Assembly: GCA_036781505.1 (NCBI GenBank)
Contig: DAIQAV010000007.1
Coordinates: 1-24,726 of the forward strand
Source: FEN-680 sp036781505
GTDB taxonomy: Bacteria; Actinomycetota; Geothermincolia; Fen-727; Anoxymicrobiaceae
Direction of reading: 5' to 3'
DNA length: 24,726 bases
The position numbers and the translations under genes are program-made. Shown one piece after another: positions 7,895 through 15,823 of this stretch. The notes beneath the pieces were generated by a model, which did no database searches, was not told the DNA's origin, and saw nothing but the letters and a program-made list of their open reading frames with translations. How positions within the stretch are numbered: the first letter of the stretch is position 1; each line of letters starts with the position of its first letter.

Positions 7895-9561
7895 TCCCAC
7901 GCTACCTGCTCTCCTTTAACACGGCGACGCTCCCGGCGGTGTCCTGCGACGTCGTGGTAGCGGGAAGCGGCGTGGCCGGCCTGTCGGCCGCACTGCACCT
8001 GGCGAAGTTCTGCGACGTTCTGCTCATCACCAAGTCAGACCTCAGGGTCTCCACCACCAGCCACGCCCAGGGCGGCATCGCCGCCGTGATGGACGCGCAC
8101 GACTCAAAGCAGTCGCACGTCGCCGACACGCTGGTGGCGGGAGCCGGGCTCTCGGACCCCGAGGCCTGCGCCGTGCTGGTGGACGAGGGTCCCGACCGGG
8201 TGCGCGAGCTGCTGGAGGTCTACCACGCCGACTTCGACATGAGCTGTGGAGAGCTCGACCTCGCCAAGGAGGGCGGACACTCCCACCGGCGGGTCGTGCA
8301 CGCCAGGGGCGACGCCACGGGGTCGGAGGTCGAGAACGCCCTGGGCAGGGCGCTGGCCCGCGAGCCGCGGGTGAAGGTGATGGAGCACGCGTTCGTCGTC
8401 GACCTGCTGGAAGCCGGAGGCACCTGCCGTGGTGTCCTGGTGGTCGACAGCAGGAAGAACACGCTGATGGTCGCCTGGTCCAAGGCGACGGTCATCGCCC
8501 TGGGCGGGATGGGGGAGGTCTACCTGGTCACGACCAACCCCCCGGTGTGCACCGGCGACGGTCTGGCGATGGCGTTCCGCGCAGGCGCACGGGTGAGCGA
8601 CGTCGAGTTCGTCCAGTTCCACCCGACCGCCCTGCATACCCCCGAGGAGCCCAAGTTCCTGATCAGCGAGGCGATCCGCGGGGAGGGGGCGTTCCTGGTG
8701 GACCAGGAGGGCAACCGGGTGATGGAAGGCATACACCCGCTGGGAGAGCTGGCGCCACGCGACATAGTGGTGGCCCGTATGGTCGAGGTGATGAAGGAGC
8801 AGGAGCGCAACCACCTGTTCCTCGACGTGAGGCACCTCGAGCCCGACATGGTGCGCCGGAGGTTCCCCAACATCCACGAGCACTGCCTGCAGGCCGGCAT
8901 CGACATCACGCGAAACCGCATCCCGGTCTCGCCCGCCGCCCACTACATGAGCGGCGGGGTCATAACCGACATCTGGGGGCGCACCGACCTGCCCGGGCTG
9001 TACGCCTGCGGGGAGGTGGCCTGCACCGGGGTGCACGGCGCCAACCGGCTGGCGTCCAACTCCCTGCTCGAGGGCCTGGTCTTCGCCAAGAGGATCGCGA
9101 ACTCCATCGCCGGCAGCATGCCTTCCGGATCTGCCGTCCCCTGCGACATCTCCTTCGTGCAGAAGGCCACCGGCCCCAGGGTTCGGGAGGACCTCCTGCG
9201 GGGGAACCTGCGCGAGACCATGCTCGACTCGGTCGGCATGGTGCGGTGCGAGCGCGGCCTGCGTGAGGCGCGCGAGTTCCTTGACGATAACTCCGATGTG
9301 ATGTCCACGGAGTACCTCGACACCGCTGGCATGGAGCTCAAGAACATGTACACTCTGGCGCGCCTGATCTCAAAGGCCGCCGAGATGCGCCTGGAGAGCA
9401 GGGGGTGCCACAGGCGCCGCGACTACCCTGAGCCCGACGAGTGGAACTGGCGCAGGCACACAGAGATGTCCCTGGAGGGCGGAGAGATAGCGACCGCGAC
9501 GCGGCCGCAGCCCTCGAAGCCGCCGGCAGAGCTGAAGATACCGACCATACAGAAAGCGTGA
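7891..9561 (+). CDS. nadB: L-aspartate oxidase (NadB)
   Basis: NadB is an FAD enzyme that oxidises L-aspartate to iminoaspartate, the NadA substrate. In anaerobes fumarate can serve as electron acceptor. The start is ATG 7891, inside the nadA stop (ATGA); the frame is open further upstream to 7759, but that part encodes residues with no family match and lies within nadA. From 7891 the protein has 556 residues. The dinucleotide-binding VVVAGSGVAGLSAA lies at about 21-34. STTSHAQGGIAAV follows at 54-66, then the FHPTAL segment, GEGAFLVD, APRDIVVARM with a conserved arginine, HYMSGGV and ANRLASNSLLEGLVFAKR. The C-terminal helical domain contains ESRGCHRRRDYPE, as in NadB and succinate dehydrogenase relatives. 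Confidence 0.97.
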   Translation: MIPRYLLSFNTATLPAVSCDVVVAGSGVAGLSAALHLAKFCDVLLITKSDLRVSTTSHAQGGIAAVMDAHDSKQSHVADTLVAGAGLSDPEACAVLVDEGPDRVRELLEVYHADFDMSCGELDLAKEGGHSHRRVVHARGDATGSEVENALGRALAREPRVKVMEHAFVVDLLEAGGTCRGVLVVDSRKNTLMVAWSKATVIALGGMGEVYLVTTNPPVCTGDGLAMAFRAGARVSDVEFVQFHPTALHTPEEPKFLISEAIRGEGAFLVDQEGNRVMEGIHPLGELAPRDIVVARMVEVMKEQERNHLFLDVRHLEPDMVRRRFPNIHEHCLQAGIDITRNRIPVSPAAHYMSGGVITDIWGRTDLPGLYACGEVACTGVHGANRLASNSLLEGLVFAKRIANSIAGSMPSGSAVPCDISFVQKATGPRVREDLLRGNLRETMLDSVGMVRCERGLREAREFLDDNSDVMSTEYLDTAGMELKNMYTLARLISKAAEMRLESRGCHRRRDYPEPDEWNWRRHTEMSLEGGEIATATRPQPSKPPAELKIPTIQKA

Positions 9562-9565
9562 TCGC

Positions 9566-10408
9566 GTGGACATAGCCGAAAAAGCGCTGGGGATAATAAG
9601 GCTCGCCCTGGCCGAGGACCTGGGCGCGGACGGTGATATAACCACCAGCGCCGTGTGCCCGCCCGAGGCCTCCGGCAAGGCACGGATCGTCAGCCGGAGC
9701 CCCTGCCGGGTCGCCGGCGGGCCGGTGGCCGCACACGTCTTCGAGCTCGCGGGCGGGGGAGTCACCTACCAGACTCTGGTGAGTGACGGGCAGAGCGCCT
9801 CGCCCGGGCAGGACATCGCACACCTTTCCGGGCCCCTCGCGACGCTCCTGGCCGGCGAGCGAACGGCGTTGAACTTCCTGTGCCACATGACGGGGATCGC
9901 GACCCTGACGGCGAGGCTGGTCGAGATCGCAAACCCCTACGGGGTGAAGATCCTGGACACGCGCAAGACGAACCCGGGGATGCGTCCGCTGGAGAAGTAC
10001 GCGGTCGCGATGGGCGGCGGCACCAACCACCGGCAGGGGCTCTACGACGCCGTACTCATCAAGGACAACCACATCGCCGCGGCGGGCGGCCTCGAGATAG
10101 CCGTAAGGAGGGCGCGCAACGCCTACGGGGATAAATACCCGATCGAGGTCGAGGCCGACGGCCTGGCCCAGGTCCGCGAGGCCCTGAACGCGGGGGCCGA
10201 CATCATCATGCTCGACAACATGTCGCCCGCTTCCGTGACCGACGCGCTGGCGTTGATCGGGGGCAGGGCGAAGAGCGAGGTGTCGGGGGGCATCACGCCC
10301 GAGAGCCTGCCCGGTTACGTGAAGCTGGGGATGGACTCCATATCCCTGGGCTTCATCACGCACTCCGCCCCGGCGGCGGACCTATCGCTCGAGCTCGAGT
10401 TGGGTTAG
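9566..10408 (+). CDS. nadC: Nicotinate-nucleotide pyrophosphorylase, carboxylating (NadC, quinolinate phosphoribosyltransferase)
   Basis: NadC converts quinolinate and phosphoribosyl pyrophosphate to nicotinate mononucleotide and CO2, completing the de novo branch begun by NadB and NadA. The 280-residue protein has the usual length. Motifs seen are ALAEDLGADGDITT at the N-terminus, AGERTALNFLCHMTGIAT (96-113), DTRKTNPGMR (131-140), GGTNHRQGLYDAVLIKDNH (151-169), EVEADGL and MLDNM. These include the quinolinate-binding Arg, Lys and His residues. The GTG start at 9566 lies four bases after the nadB stop. There is no clear Shine-Dalgarno apart from purines around AGAAAGCG, consistent with translation coupled to nadB. 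No nadR or niaR-like regulator is present. Confidence 0.96.
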   Translation: MDIAEKALGIIRLALAEDLGADGDITTSAVCPPEASGKARIVSRSPCRVAGGPVAAHVFELAGGGVTYQTLVSDGQSASPGQDIAHLSGPLATLLAGERTALNFLCHMTGIATLTARLVEIANPYGVKILDTRKTNPGMRPLEKYAVAMGGGTNHRQGLYDAVLIKDNHIAAAGGLEIAVRRARNAYGDKYPIEVEADGLAQVREALNAGADIIMLDNMSPASVTDALALIGGRAKSEVSGGITPESLPGYVKLGMDSISLGFITHSAPAADLSLELELG

Positions 10409-10430
10409 TATCCGACACCGGAGGCTTGAT

Positions 10431-11204
10431 ATGCTGCTGGGCATCGACGTGGGAAACACTCAGACCGTGATAGGCGTGTTCAAGGACGGGCGCCTGCGCG
10501 ACCACTGGCGGATATCCACCGCGCGCGAGCGGACCGCCGACGAGATCTCCCTGACGCTGGGCGGCTTCCTGGCATTCGTGGGCTGGGACCTCGACATGAT
10601 TGACGGCATGATCATCTCCTCGGTCGTGCCCGAGATGACCCGCGCCCTCATCCACATGGCCAATGACATCCTCGAGCTGGAGCCGCTGGTGGTGGACAGC
10701 GACACCGACACCGGCATCCCCATCCTGTATGAGGACCCCAGGCAGGTAGGCGCCGACCGGCTGGTCAACGCAGTGGCCGCCCTGGATAAATACGGCGCGC
10801 CATGTATAGTCGTCGATTTCGGGACCGCGACCACCTGGGACGCAATCGACCGGGAAGGCAGGTACCTGGGCGGAACCATCGCCCCCGGAGTCGAGATCTC
10901 GGCCGCCGCCCTGTTCCGGCAGGCGGCCCGGCTGTCGCGCGTCGAGCTCGTTCCCCCGAAGAACGCGGTCGGCCGCAACACCGTCGAGTCGATGCAGTCG
11001 GGCATAATACACGGCACGGCGGGCCAGGTGGACCGCCTGGTGGAGCTGTTCAAGGAAGAGCTCGGCCAGGACGCCAGGGTAATTGCGACAGGCGGGCTCG
11101 CCGAGGTCGTGGTGGGGAAATGCCGCACGGTGGATGTGACCGATCCCCTTTTAACCCTGGACGGACTCAAGTTAATATATGCAAGGAATTCGAAGGCTGG
11201 CTGA
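10431..11204 (+). CDS. coaX: Type III pantothenate kinase (CoaX)
   Basis: CoaX phosphorylates pantothenate, the first committed step to coenzyme A. The type III enzyme is not inhibited by CoA, uses ATP poorly at low concentration and needs a monovalent cation. The 257-residue protein shows the ASKHA-fold phosphate loop IDVGNT (residues 5-10) and DEISLTL. The central DFGTATTWDAID, YLGGTIAPGVEIS and GRNTVESMQSG segments follow, and then ATGGLA. The ATG start at 10431 is preceded by GGAGG (10420-10424). The stop at 11204 ends the cofactor cluster, and a 217-base non-coding gap follows. Linkage of coaX to panC and panD matches actinobacterial gene order. Confidence 0.96.
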   Translation: MLLGIDVGNTQTVIGVFKDGRLRDHWRISTARERTADEISLTLGGFLAFVGWDLDMIDGMIISSVVPEMTRALIHMANDILELEPLVVDSDTDTGIPILYEDPRQVGADRLVNAVAALDKYGAPCIVVDFGTATTWDAIDREGRYLGGTIAPGVEISAAALFRQAARLSRVELVPPKNAVGRNTVESMQSGIIHGTAGQVDRLVELFKEELGQDARVIATGGLAEVVVGKCRTVDVTDPLLTLDGLKLIYARNSKAG

Positions 11205-11231
11205 AGCGCATCTTTGGCGGACGGAGGTAGG

Positions 11232-11257
11232 GGTGGTCCGCCGCGAGGGGGACCGCC
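11232..11257 (+). other. GC-rich hairpin after coaX
   Basis: GGTGGTCC at 11232-11239 can pair with GGACCGCC at 11250-11257 (seven Watson-Crick pairs and one G-U) around a ten-base loop. It starts 27 bases after the coaX stop. No T run follows, so it is not a standard intrinsic terminator. It could mark a 3' end protected from exonucleases, a pause site, or be chance in GC-rich DNA. The rest of 11258-11279 is GC-rich with no gene. Confidence 0.35.
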
Positions 11258-11279
11258 GGGCGCCGGAGGGCGACCGGGC

Positions 11280-11355
11280 CCGGATATTGACAACGTTACG
11301 GGATTATTGTGATATACTCACCGCGAAATATCCGGTGTCCCTGACGCCCGATATT
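11280..11355. repeat. Three copies of a CCGGATATT-like motif around the ATPase promoter
   Basis: CCGGATATT occurs at 11280-11288 on the plus strand, overlapping the -35 element. Its perfect inverted copy AATATCCGG lies at 11327-11335, just after the predicted transcription start. A third, near-identical copy CCCGATATT lies at 11347-11355 in the first orientation. The first two form a perfect nine-base dyad with 38 bases between arms. The placement suggests operator half-sites, or, for the second and third copies, the two arms of an RNA stem. No regulator gene is adjacent, so the binding partner is unknown. Confidence 0.45.
11287..11318 (+). promoter_or_regulatory. Candidate promoter of the V/A-ATPase operon
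   Basis: A perfect TTGACA (11287-11292) lies 20 bases before TATACT (11313-11318). The -10 is preceded by TGA, giving the extended form TGNTATACT. The 20-base spacing is long for a -35/-10 pair, but extended -10 promoters depend less on spacing. Transcription would begin near 11325, giving a leader of about 95 bases before atpH. This short stretch is strikingly AT-rich compared with its surroundings, as expected for a promoter. Prediction only. Confidence 0.55.
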
Positions 11356-11359
11356 GCGG
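11321..11359 (+). promoter_or_regulatory. Leader stem-loop upstream of the ATPase operon
   Basis: In RNA, AAUAUCCGG (11327-11335) pairs with CCCGAUAUU (11347-11355), giving eight pairs with one C-C mismatch around an 11-base loop. The flanks CCGC (11321-11324) and GCGG (11356-11359) extend it by four pairs if transcription starts early enough. The stem ends where the terminator hairpin begins, sharing base 11359. The two hairpins in tandem at the 5' end of the transcript look like a structured regulatory leader or a short stable RNA of about 60 bases. It does not match any riboswitch class that I recognise. Confidence 0.4.
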
Positions 11360-11384
11360 TGCCATTCAAAAGATGGCACTTTTT
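11359..11384 (+). terminator. Intrinsic terminator between the ATPase promoter and atpH
   Basis: GTGCCAT (11359-11365) and ATGGCAC (11373-11379) form a perfect seven-base stem with a seven-base loop, followed directly by TTTTT (11380-11384) and ATT. It is the clearest terminator in the window. It could end transcripts from the coaX side, but it also lies about 35 bases downstream of the predicted start of the ATPase transcript and 37 bases before the atpH start. It would therefore stop that transcript unless read through or antiterminated. Confidence 0.75.
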
Positions 11385-11421
11385 ATTGTGACAGTTTGTT
11401 GTTTAAACTAGGAGAAGTGAC

Positions 11422-11781
11422 ATGGCAGAAGCCATCCAGGAAGTCGCCGATCCCAAGGCCGAGCTCTCTTCCGCGGAGGAGATGCTCGAGATGATCGTCC
11501 GCAAAGAGGACGAGATCAGAAGCCGTATAAACCAGGCTGAGAACGAGGCCCAGCGCGTAGTCGAAGAGGCCAAGCTCGACGCGGCCAACAAGAAGCGGGA
11601 CGCTGCCGCGGCCGAGGTAGGCCAGGACCTGCGGGACAAGGAGATCGAGAAGGCGGAGGTGGAGGCGGGCAAGGTCGCGGCGGAGATCGCCGCACAGGCC
11701 GATGAGATCAGGAAAAAAGGCATGGATCGTGTAGAGGATGCCATCAAGATAGTCATCGAGGGAGTCCTACCGCCACGTTAA
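11422..11781 (+). CDS. atpH: V/A-type ATPase peripheral stalk subunit H (G-like coiled coil)
   Basis: This is a 119-residue, highly charged protein rich in Glu, Lys and Ala. It is predicted to be one long coiled coil from about residue 16 to 110, with no transmembrane segment. Such short coiled-coil proteins at the head of V/A-ATPase operons are the peripheral stalk subunit (H or G), which pairs with subunit E to hold the catalytic head against the membrane subunit I. The ATG at 11422 is preceded by AGGAG (11410-11414) with seven bases between. Sequence similarity in this subunit is low by nature, so the call rests on coiled-coil character, size and being first in the operon. Confidence 0.88.
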   Translation: MAEAIQEVADPKAELSSAEEMLEMIVRKEDEIRSRINQAENEAQRVVEEAKLDAANKKRDAAAAEVGQDLRDKEIEKAEVEAGKVAAEIAAQADEIRKKGMDRVEDAIKIVIEGVLPPR

Positions 11782-11823
11782 CGCCGAAAGGCACCAGAGC
11801 ATCCCGGGGGGAGCAGTCTTAAG

Positions 11824-13830
11824 ATGATTGAAAAAATGGCGAAAGTTGAGATCCTCGGTCTCAAGGATATCGCGCTCGATGCGATAGACGTCATCCACGA
11901 CCTCGGCACCCTGCACATCGAGGACCTGACCGAGCGGATCGGCAGCATGGACACCAAGCGCGTCTCGCGCATGGAGATGGACCCGAAGTTCGCCGAGCAC
12001 GAGGGGACCCTCAACAACCTGCGCGCCAAGGTCGGCGACATGATCCGCGAGCTGCAGCCCAACGTCGACGATATGTCGGCCGAGGATGTCGCCACCGAGT
12101 ACAAGGGCATCTGGAGCGAGAACGTAGAGGTCATGATCTCGCGCATCGAGTCGATGCTGCGCGACGTCGAGCGAGACACCAGAGACACGGTGGAGCGCAA
12201 GTCCGACCTGCTGGTCGAGCTCTCCCGCCTGGAGAAGTACGCTCCCATCATGGGCAAGGTCCAGCCGCTGGCCGACCGGGTGGCGAAGATGACCGATATG
12301 GCCTCGATCGCGCTGATAATAGAGCGCAAGTACAAGGCCATCCTCAACTACCTCAACGAGGAGATAAGCAAGATAACCGAGGGTGAGTGCGAGATCATCT
12401 CCTCGGACGTCGACGACGAATCCACCGCCGCCCTGATCGTGTTCAACCGCCGGTTCCTCAAGCAGGTCCACGAGTTCCTGGCCGTCCAGGACGTGAACCA
12501 GGTCAGGCTGCCGAGCGACCTCTCCAAGAAGCCCATCGACGAGGCCGTGGGCGAGGTCAGGGCGCGCATCGCACAGATACCATCCGAGATAGACGAGATC
12601 GACAGCAAGCTGGTGGGCGTGACCGACAAGTACTCGGTGAAGCTTATCGCGGCCCGCAACGCCATACACGACAGGCTCGAGGCGATGGACGTGGTGCCGA
12701 AGTTCGGGCAGACCGACCAGGTCTTCATCATCAGCGGCTGGCTCCCTGAGCCCGAGGTCGAGCCCATGGACAAGGCGCTGACCGGGAAGTTCGGTAACAA
12801 GGTCATCATGACCGTCGTCGACATCCGCGAGGAGGAAGATAGCGAGGGGACCCCGGTCGCGCTGCACAACAGCTCGTTCACGAGGTACTTCGAGATCCTC
12901 TACATGCTCTCCAAGTACCCCAGGTACGGCACGGTCGACCCCACGATCGTCTTCGCCTTCTTCTTTCCTATACTGTTCGGGTTGATGGTCGGCGACATCG
13001 GATACGGAATCCTCATCCTGGTCGCCGGCTGGATCGTCCACCGGAAGTACATCAACAAGCCGTTCGTGAGCATGATCGGGTTCGTGCTGACCGTGGGGGG
13101 CGCCTGGACCATATTCTTCGGGATTATTTACCTGGAGTTCTTCGGTGACTGGATCTACAGGTGGCTGGGGCTGCTTAACGCTGACGGGGAGCTGGACAAG
13201 TACCTACTGGGGACCAAGAACTCTATCTTCAAATACCCGGTGGACCGGATAGAGGGCTTCACCTTCATGCTGGCCGTGTGCCTGATCATCGGCTGGATCC
13301 ACATGGGCGTCGGGCTGGTCATCGGGATAATAAACGGTCGCAGGGAGCACAACTTCAAGCACGCCCTGGAAAAGGGCGGTATCTTCGCTATCCTGACCGG
13401 GGCCATGATGATCATCGCCAAGTTCGGGATGGCCTGGTGGCCCACCTGGGCGGCAGGGGTCGGTGGACTACTGGCCCTGGCCGGCATCGTTATGGCGGCC
13501 AAGGGAGCCGGATTCGGCGGGGCGATCGAGGGCGTGGTCGGCATGGGGAATCTCTTCTCCTACGCCCGTCTCATCGCAATCGGCCTCGCTTCGGTCATCA
13601 TGGCCAACGTGGCCAACAAGCTCGCGATCGAGCAGGCCAAGAGCGGGATCATCGGAGTGTTTGTGGGAGTGATAGTGTTCATCCTCCTGCAGACGCTGAA
13701 CATAGTCATCGGAGTGTTCAGCCCTTCGATTCACGCCTTGCGTCTCCATCTGGTGGAAAGTTTCGGCAAGTTCTTCGAACCTGCCAAAGTCAGATATGAA
13801 CCGTTTAAGAAAACTGGGGGTGAAGAGTAG
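11824..13830 (+). CDS. atpI: V/A-type ATPase subunit I (membrane stator a-subunit)
   Basis: Subunit I forms the ion half-channels beside the rotor ring and anchors the peripheral stalks. The 668-residue protein has a cytoplasmic N-terminal half (about 1-370) with coiled-coil arms. About eight transmembrane helices follow between residues 373 and 645, starting near DPTIVFAFFFPILFGLMVGD. Two conserved membrane arginines are visible: Arg582 in SYARLIAIGLAS and Arg640 in HALRLHLVE. They correspond to the functional pair described in Thermus and to the essential arginine of yeast Vph1. The C-terminus ends in YEPFKK, as in the family. The ATG at 11824 follows a G-rich stretch (11806-11813). The stop overlaps the atpK start. 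Confidence 0.96.
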   Translation: MIEKMAKVEILGLKDIALDAIDVIHDLGTLHIEDLTERIGSMDTKRVSRMEMDPKFAEHEGTLNNLRAKVGDMIRELQPNVDDMSAEDVATEYKGIWSENVEVMISRIESMLRDVERDTRDTVERKSDLLVELSRLEKYAPIMGKVQPLADRVAKMTDMASIALIIERKYKAILNYLNEEISKITEGECEIISSDVDDESTAALIVFNRRFLKQVHEFLAVQDVNQVRLPSDLSKKPIDEAVGEVRARIAQIPSEIDEIDSKLVGVTDKYSVKLIAARNAIHDRLEAMDVVPKFGQTDQVFIISGWLPEPEVEPMDKALTGKFGNKVIMTVVDIREEEDSEGTPVALHNSSFTRYFEILYMLSKYPRYGTVDPTIVFAFFFPILFGLMVGDIGYGILILVAGWIVHRKYINKPFVSMIGFVLTVGGAWTIFFGIIYLEFFGDWIYRWLGLLNADGELDKYLLGTKNSIFKYPVDRIEGFTFMLAVCLIIGWIHMGVGLVIGIINGRREHNFKHALEKGGIFAILTGAMMIIAKFGMAWWPTWAAGVGGLLALAGIVMAAKGAGFGGAIEGVVGMGNLFSYARLIAIGLASVIMANVANKLAIEQAKSGIIGVFVGVIVFILLQTLNIVIGVFSPSIHALRLHLVESFGKFFEPAKVRYEPFKKTGGEE

Positions 13831-14069
13831 TGGGACCAGCACTCAGGATTGGAATGATCGCGTTTAGCGCGGCGATCGCCATCGGTCTGTCGGCTCTAGC
13901 AACGGGCCTCGCTCAGTCAAGGATTGGCGCGGCCATGGCCGGCGCGATCGCGGAGAGACCCGAGCTCGTGGGTAGCGCGATCATCCTTGTCGCCATCCCG
14001 GAGACCATGGTCATCCTGGGATTCGTCGTCGCCTTCCTTATCACGGCACTGAAGACCGTGACGAAGTAG
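13830..14069 (+). CDS. atpK: V/A-type ATPase rotor ring subunit K (proteolipid c)
   Basis: This 79-residue hydrophobic hairpin has two helices (about 7-30 and 46-75) joined by a polar loop with AERPE. The ion-binding glutamate is Glu58 in AIPETMVILGF, with Gln29 in the first helix and Thr59 next to the glutamate. It is a single-hairpin form like that of Thermus, not the double hairpin of Enterococcus NtpK. It has no cleavable signal peptide. The GTG start at 13830 shares one base with the atpI stop (TAGTG). GGGGGTGA at 13816-13823, close to the ideal Shine-Dalgarno, suits the need for many copies per complex. Whether protons or sodium are carried cannot be settled from these residues. Confidence 0.96.
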   Translation: MGPALRIGMIAFSAAIAIGLSALATGLAQSRIGAAMAGAIAERPELVGSAIILVAIPETMVILGFVVAFLITALKTVTK

Positions 14070-14100
14070 ACAACGCAATCACCTAAGGAAGTGAAAGGGA

Positions 14101-14694
14101 TTGGCGCTAGAAGACATCCTCAAGGCCCTTGAGGAAAAAGCTGAAGCCCGCGAGGCGGCCATCGAATCGGAGGCCAAGCAGCGGGTAAACGAGATCCTCG
14201 CTGAGGTCGATAAAGACGCCGCGCGCACCAAGCGCATGCGCCTGAAGAAGGTCGAGGACCAGATCAGGAGCGAGGCGACGGGAATCGTCTACTCCGCCCA
14301 GCTCAAGGCCAAGAACCAGCTGATCAAGGCGCAGGAGGAGACGGTGGACGAGGCCTTCAAGAAGGCCGAGCAGAGGCTGAAGGACCTGGGCAAGCAGCAG
14401 GACTACCCGCAGGTACTCGAGGTCTTGCTCGACGAATGCCTGGATTTCTTCCCGGAAGGGGAAGTCCTGGTCCAGGTGCGTCCCGATGACCGGGACCTTC
14501 TGGAGAAGATGCTCGCCGGCAGGGGAAGGTCTTTCCGCATCTCGGATACCCCGCTCGCCGCGTCGGGTGGGCTTGTCGTGAGCAGCCCAGATGGCCAGAT
14601 CGTCGTCTCGAACACGTTCGAGTCCAGGCTCGAGCGCGCTCGCGACCACCTGAGGCTTGAGATCTCGAAGTCGCTTTTCGGGGCCGAGGCTTAA
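14101..14694 (+). CDS. atpE: V/A-type ATPase peripheral stalk subunit E
   Basis: Subunit E pairs with subunit H to form the outer stalks that link the catalytic head to subunit I. The 197-residue protein is a charged coiled coil for its first 105 residues, then a globular C-terminal domain. That domain ends in the family hallmark GGLVVSSPDGQIVVSNTFES followed by RLERARDHLR. The start is TTG 14101, supported by AAGGAAGTG at 14085-14093. The gene follows atpK after 31 bases. No anomaly is seen. Confidence 0.94.
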   Translation: MALEDILKALEEKAEAREAAIESEAKQRVNEILAEVDKDAARTKRMRLKKVEDQIRSEATGIVYSAQLKAKNQLIKAQEETVDEAFKKAEQRLKDLGKQQDYPQVLEVLLDECLDFFPEGEVLVQVRPDDRDLLEKMLAGRGRSFRISDTPLAASGGLVVSSPDGQIVVSNTFESRLERARDHLRLEISKSLFGAEA

Positions 14695-14721
14695 AACCGG
14701 AACAACAGCTGCGGGGTAAAA

Positions 14722-15810
14722 TTGGCCAGAGTCGACCTCTCCGATTACGGATATGTCAACGCGCGAGTGCGCGGCATGCGCTCCTATCTTCTCACCGAGG
14801 ACTTCTTCCTGCGTCTCGTCGAGGCGCCGGATGCCGATGCAATGCAGTCCATGATGGAGCAGACGATCTATCGCCGCGAGGTAACCGAGGCGTTCCTGAT
14901 AAAGCCCGAGCGCCCCGACTACGACCAGGCGCTCTCTCTCAACATGATATCGGCCTTCCGCAAGATACTGGACTCGACCGGCGGCGAGGCGCACATGCTC
15001 TGCACGGTGCTGATGTCCCGCTACGACGTCCAGAACATCAAGACGATCCTGAGGGGCAAGAAGGGCAACGCGACGGCCACGGAGATACTGAACCTGATGG
15101 TGCCGGTGGGCCAGGTCCGGATGGACCAGCTGGAGAACATCGCCCGGGGTCGCGAGTTGCGGGACTGCATCAACACGATGGTCTCGATGCAGCTCAAGTA
15201 CGGCCAGGTGCTCGCCTCGGCCTACCCAAGCTACCAGAAGAAGGACCAGGACCTGGCGGTGTTGGAGCTCGCGCTGGACAAGTATCACTACCAGAACAAC
15301 ATATCCAACCTGACGGGCAAAGGCTCGAACGTCCTGATGGTCAGGGGGATGCTCTCGGGCGAGATCGACCTGCGCAACATCTCGACGCTGGTCAGGATCC
15401 GTGGGATCAAGCTCGACGACGAGGACGTCGAGGGGTTGTTCATCCCCGGCGGGACGCTGACGCAGGACCAGTTCCTGACGCTGCATCGGCTCGGTGACAT
15501 CGTCCAGATAGTCAGCGAGTACCCCGACCCCAGGACGCGCAAGGTGTTGGAGCAGGCGCTCTCCGAGTACCAGGAGGAGGACATAGTAGCCTTCGACAAG
15601 GAGCTGGAGCACGAGCTCATCAGGCGCGGGGCGGCGATGAGCAACGTCGACGTGCTGGGCGTCGGCGTCATCATCGGCTACATGTTCCAGAAACAGAACG
15701 AGATAATCAACCTGCGCATGATCCTGCGGGGGCGCTCGATGGACAGGCCGCAGGCCGACATCAAGAAGGACCTCTTCTTCATCAAGAAAGGCGAAGAGGC
15801 GGCAGCATAG
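14722..15810 (+). CDS. atpC: V/A-type ATPase subunit C (central stalk socket, d-like)
   Basis: Subunit C is the funnel-shaped socket that sits on the rotor ring and receives the central shaft D-F. The 362-residue, mostly helical soluble protein has the expected length. Typical segments include YGYVNARVRGMRSYLL at the N-terminus, SRYDVQNIKTILRG (about 99-112) and the C-terminal GVGVIIGYMFQKQNEIINLR with MILRG, found in all members. The start is TTG 14722, weakly supported by GCGGGGT nine bases upstream. This V-type subunit C is not the epsilon subunit called AtpC in F-type operons. Confidence 0.95.
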   Translation: MARVDLSDYGYVNARVRGMRSYLLTEDFFLRLVEAPDADAMQSMMEQTIYRREVTEAFLIKPERPDYDQALSLNMISAFRKILDSTGGEAHMLCTVLMSRYDVQNIKTILRGKKGNATATEILNLMVPVGQVRMDQLENIARGRELRDCINTMVSMQLKYGQVLASAYPSYQKKDQDLAVLELALDKYHYQNNISNLTGKGSNVLMVRGMLSGEIDLRNISTLVRIRGIKLDDEDVEGLFIPGGTLTQDQFLTLHRLGDIVQIVSEYPDPRTRKVLEQALSEYQEEDIVAFDKELEHELIRRGAAMSNVDVLGVGVIIGYMFQKQNEIINLRMILRGRSMDRPQADIKKDLFFIKKGEEAAA

Positions 15811-15823
15811 ATCGGAAGCAGTT

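Noticed and set aside
11179..11391. Open frame of 70 codons across the end of coaX and the following gap
   Set aside because: It overlaps coaX in another frame, has no ribosome site or motif, and runs through the promoter and terminator structures.
11386..11409. Second possible promoter close to atpH (TTGTGA and TTTAAA)
   Set aside because: Spacing between the elements is only about ten bases, too short for a sigma-70-type promoter.
11394..11409. AGTTT/AAACT hairpin and the GTTTAAAC palindrome just before the atpH ribosome site
   Set aside because: Only five weak A-T-rich pairs; probably chance in an AT-rich leader.
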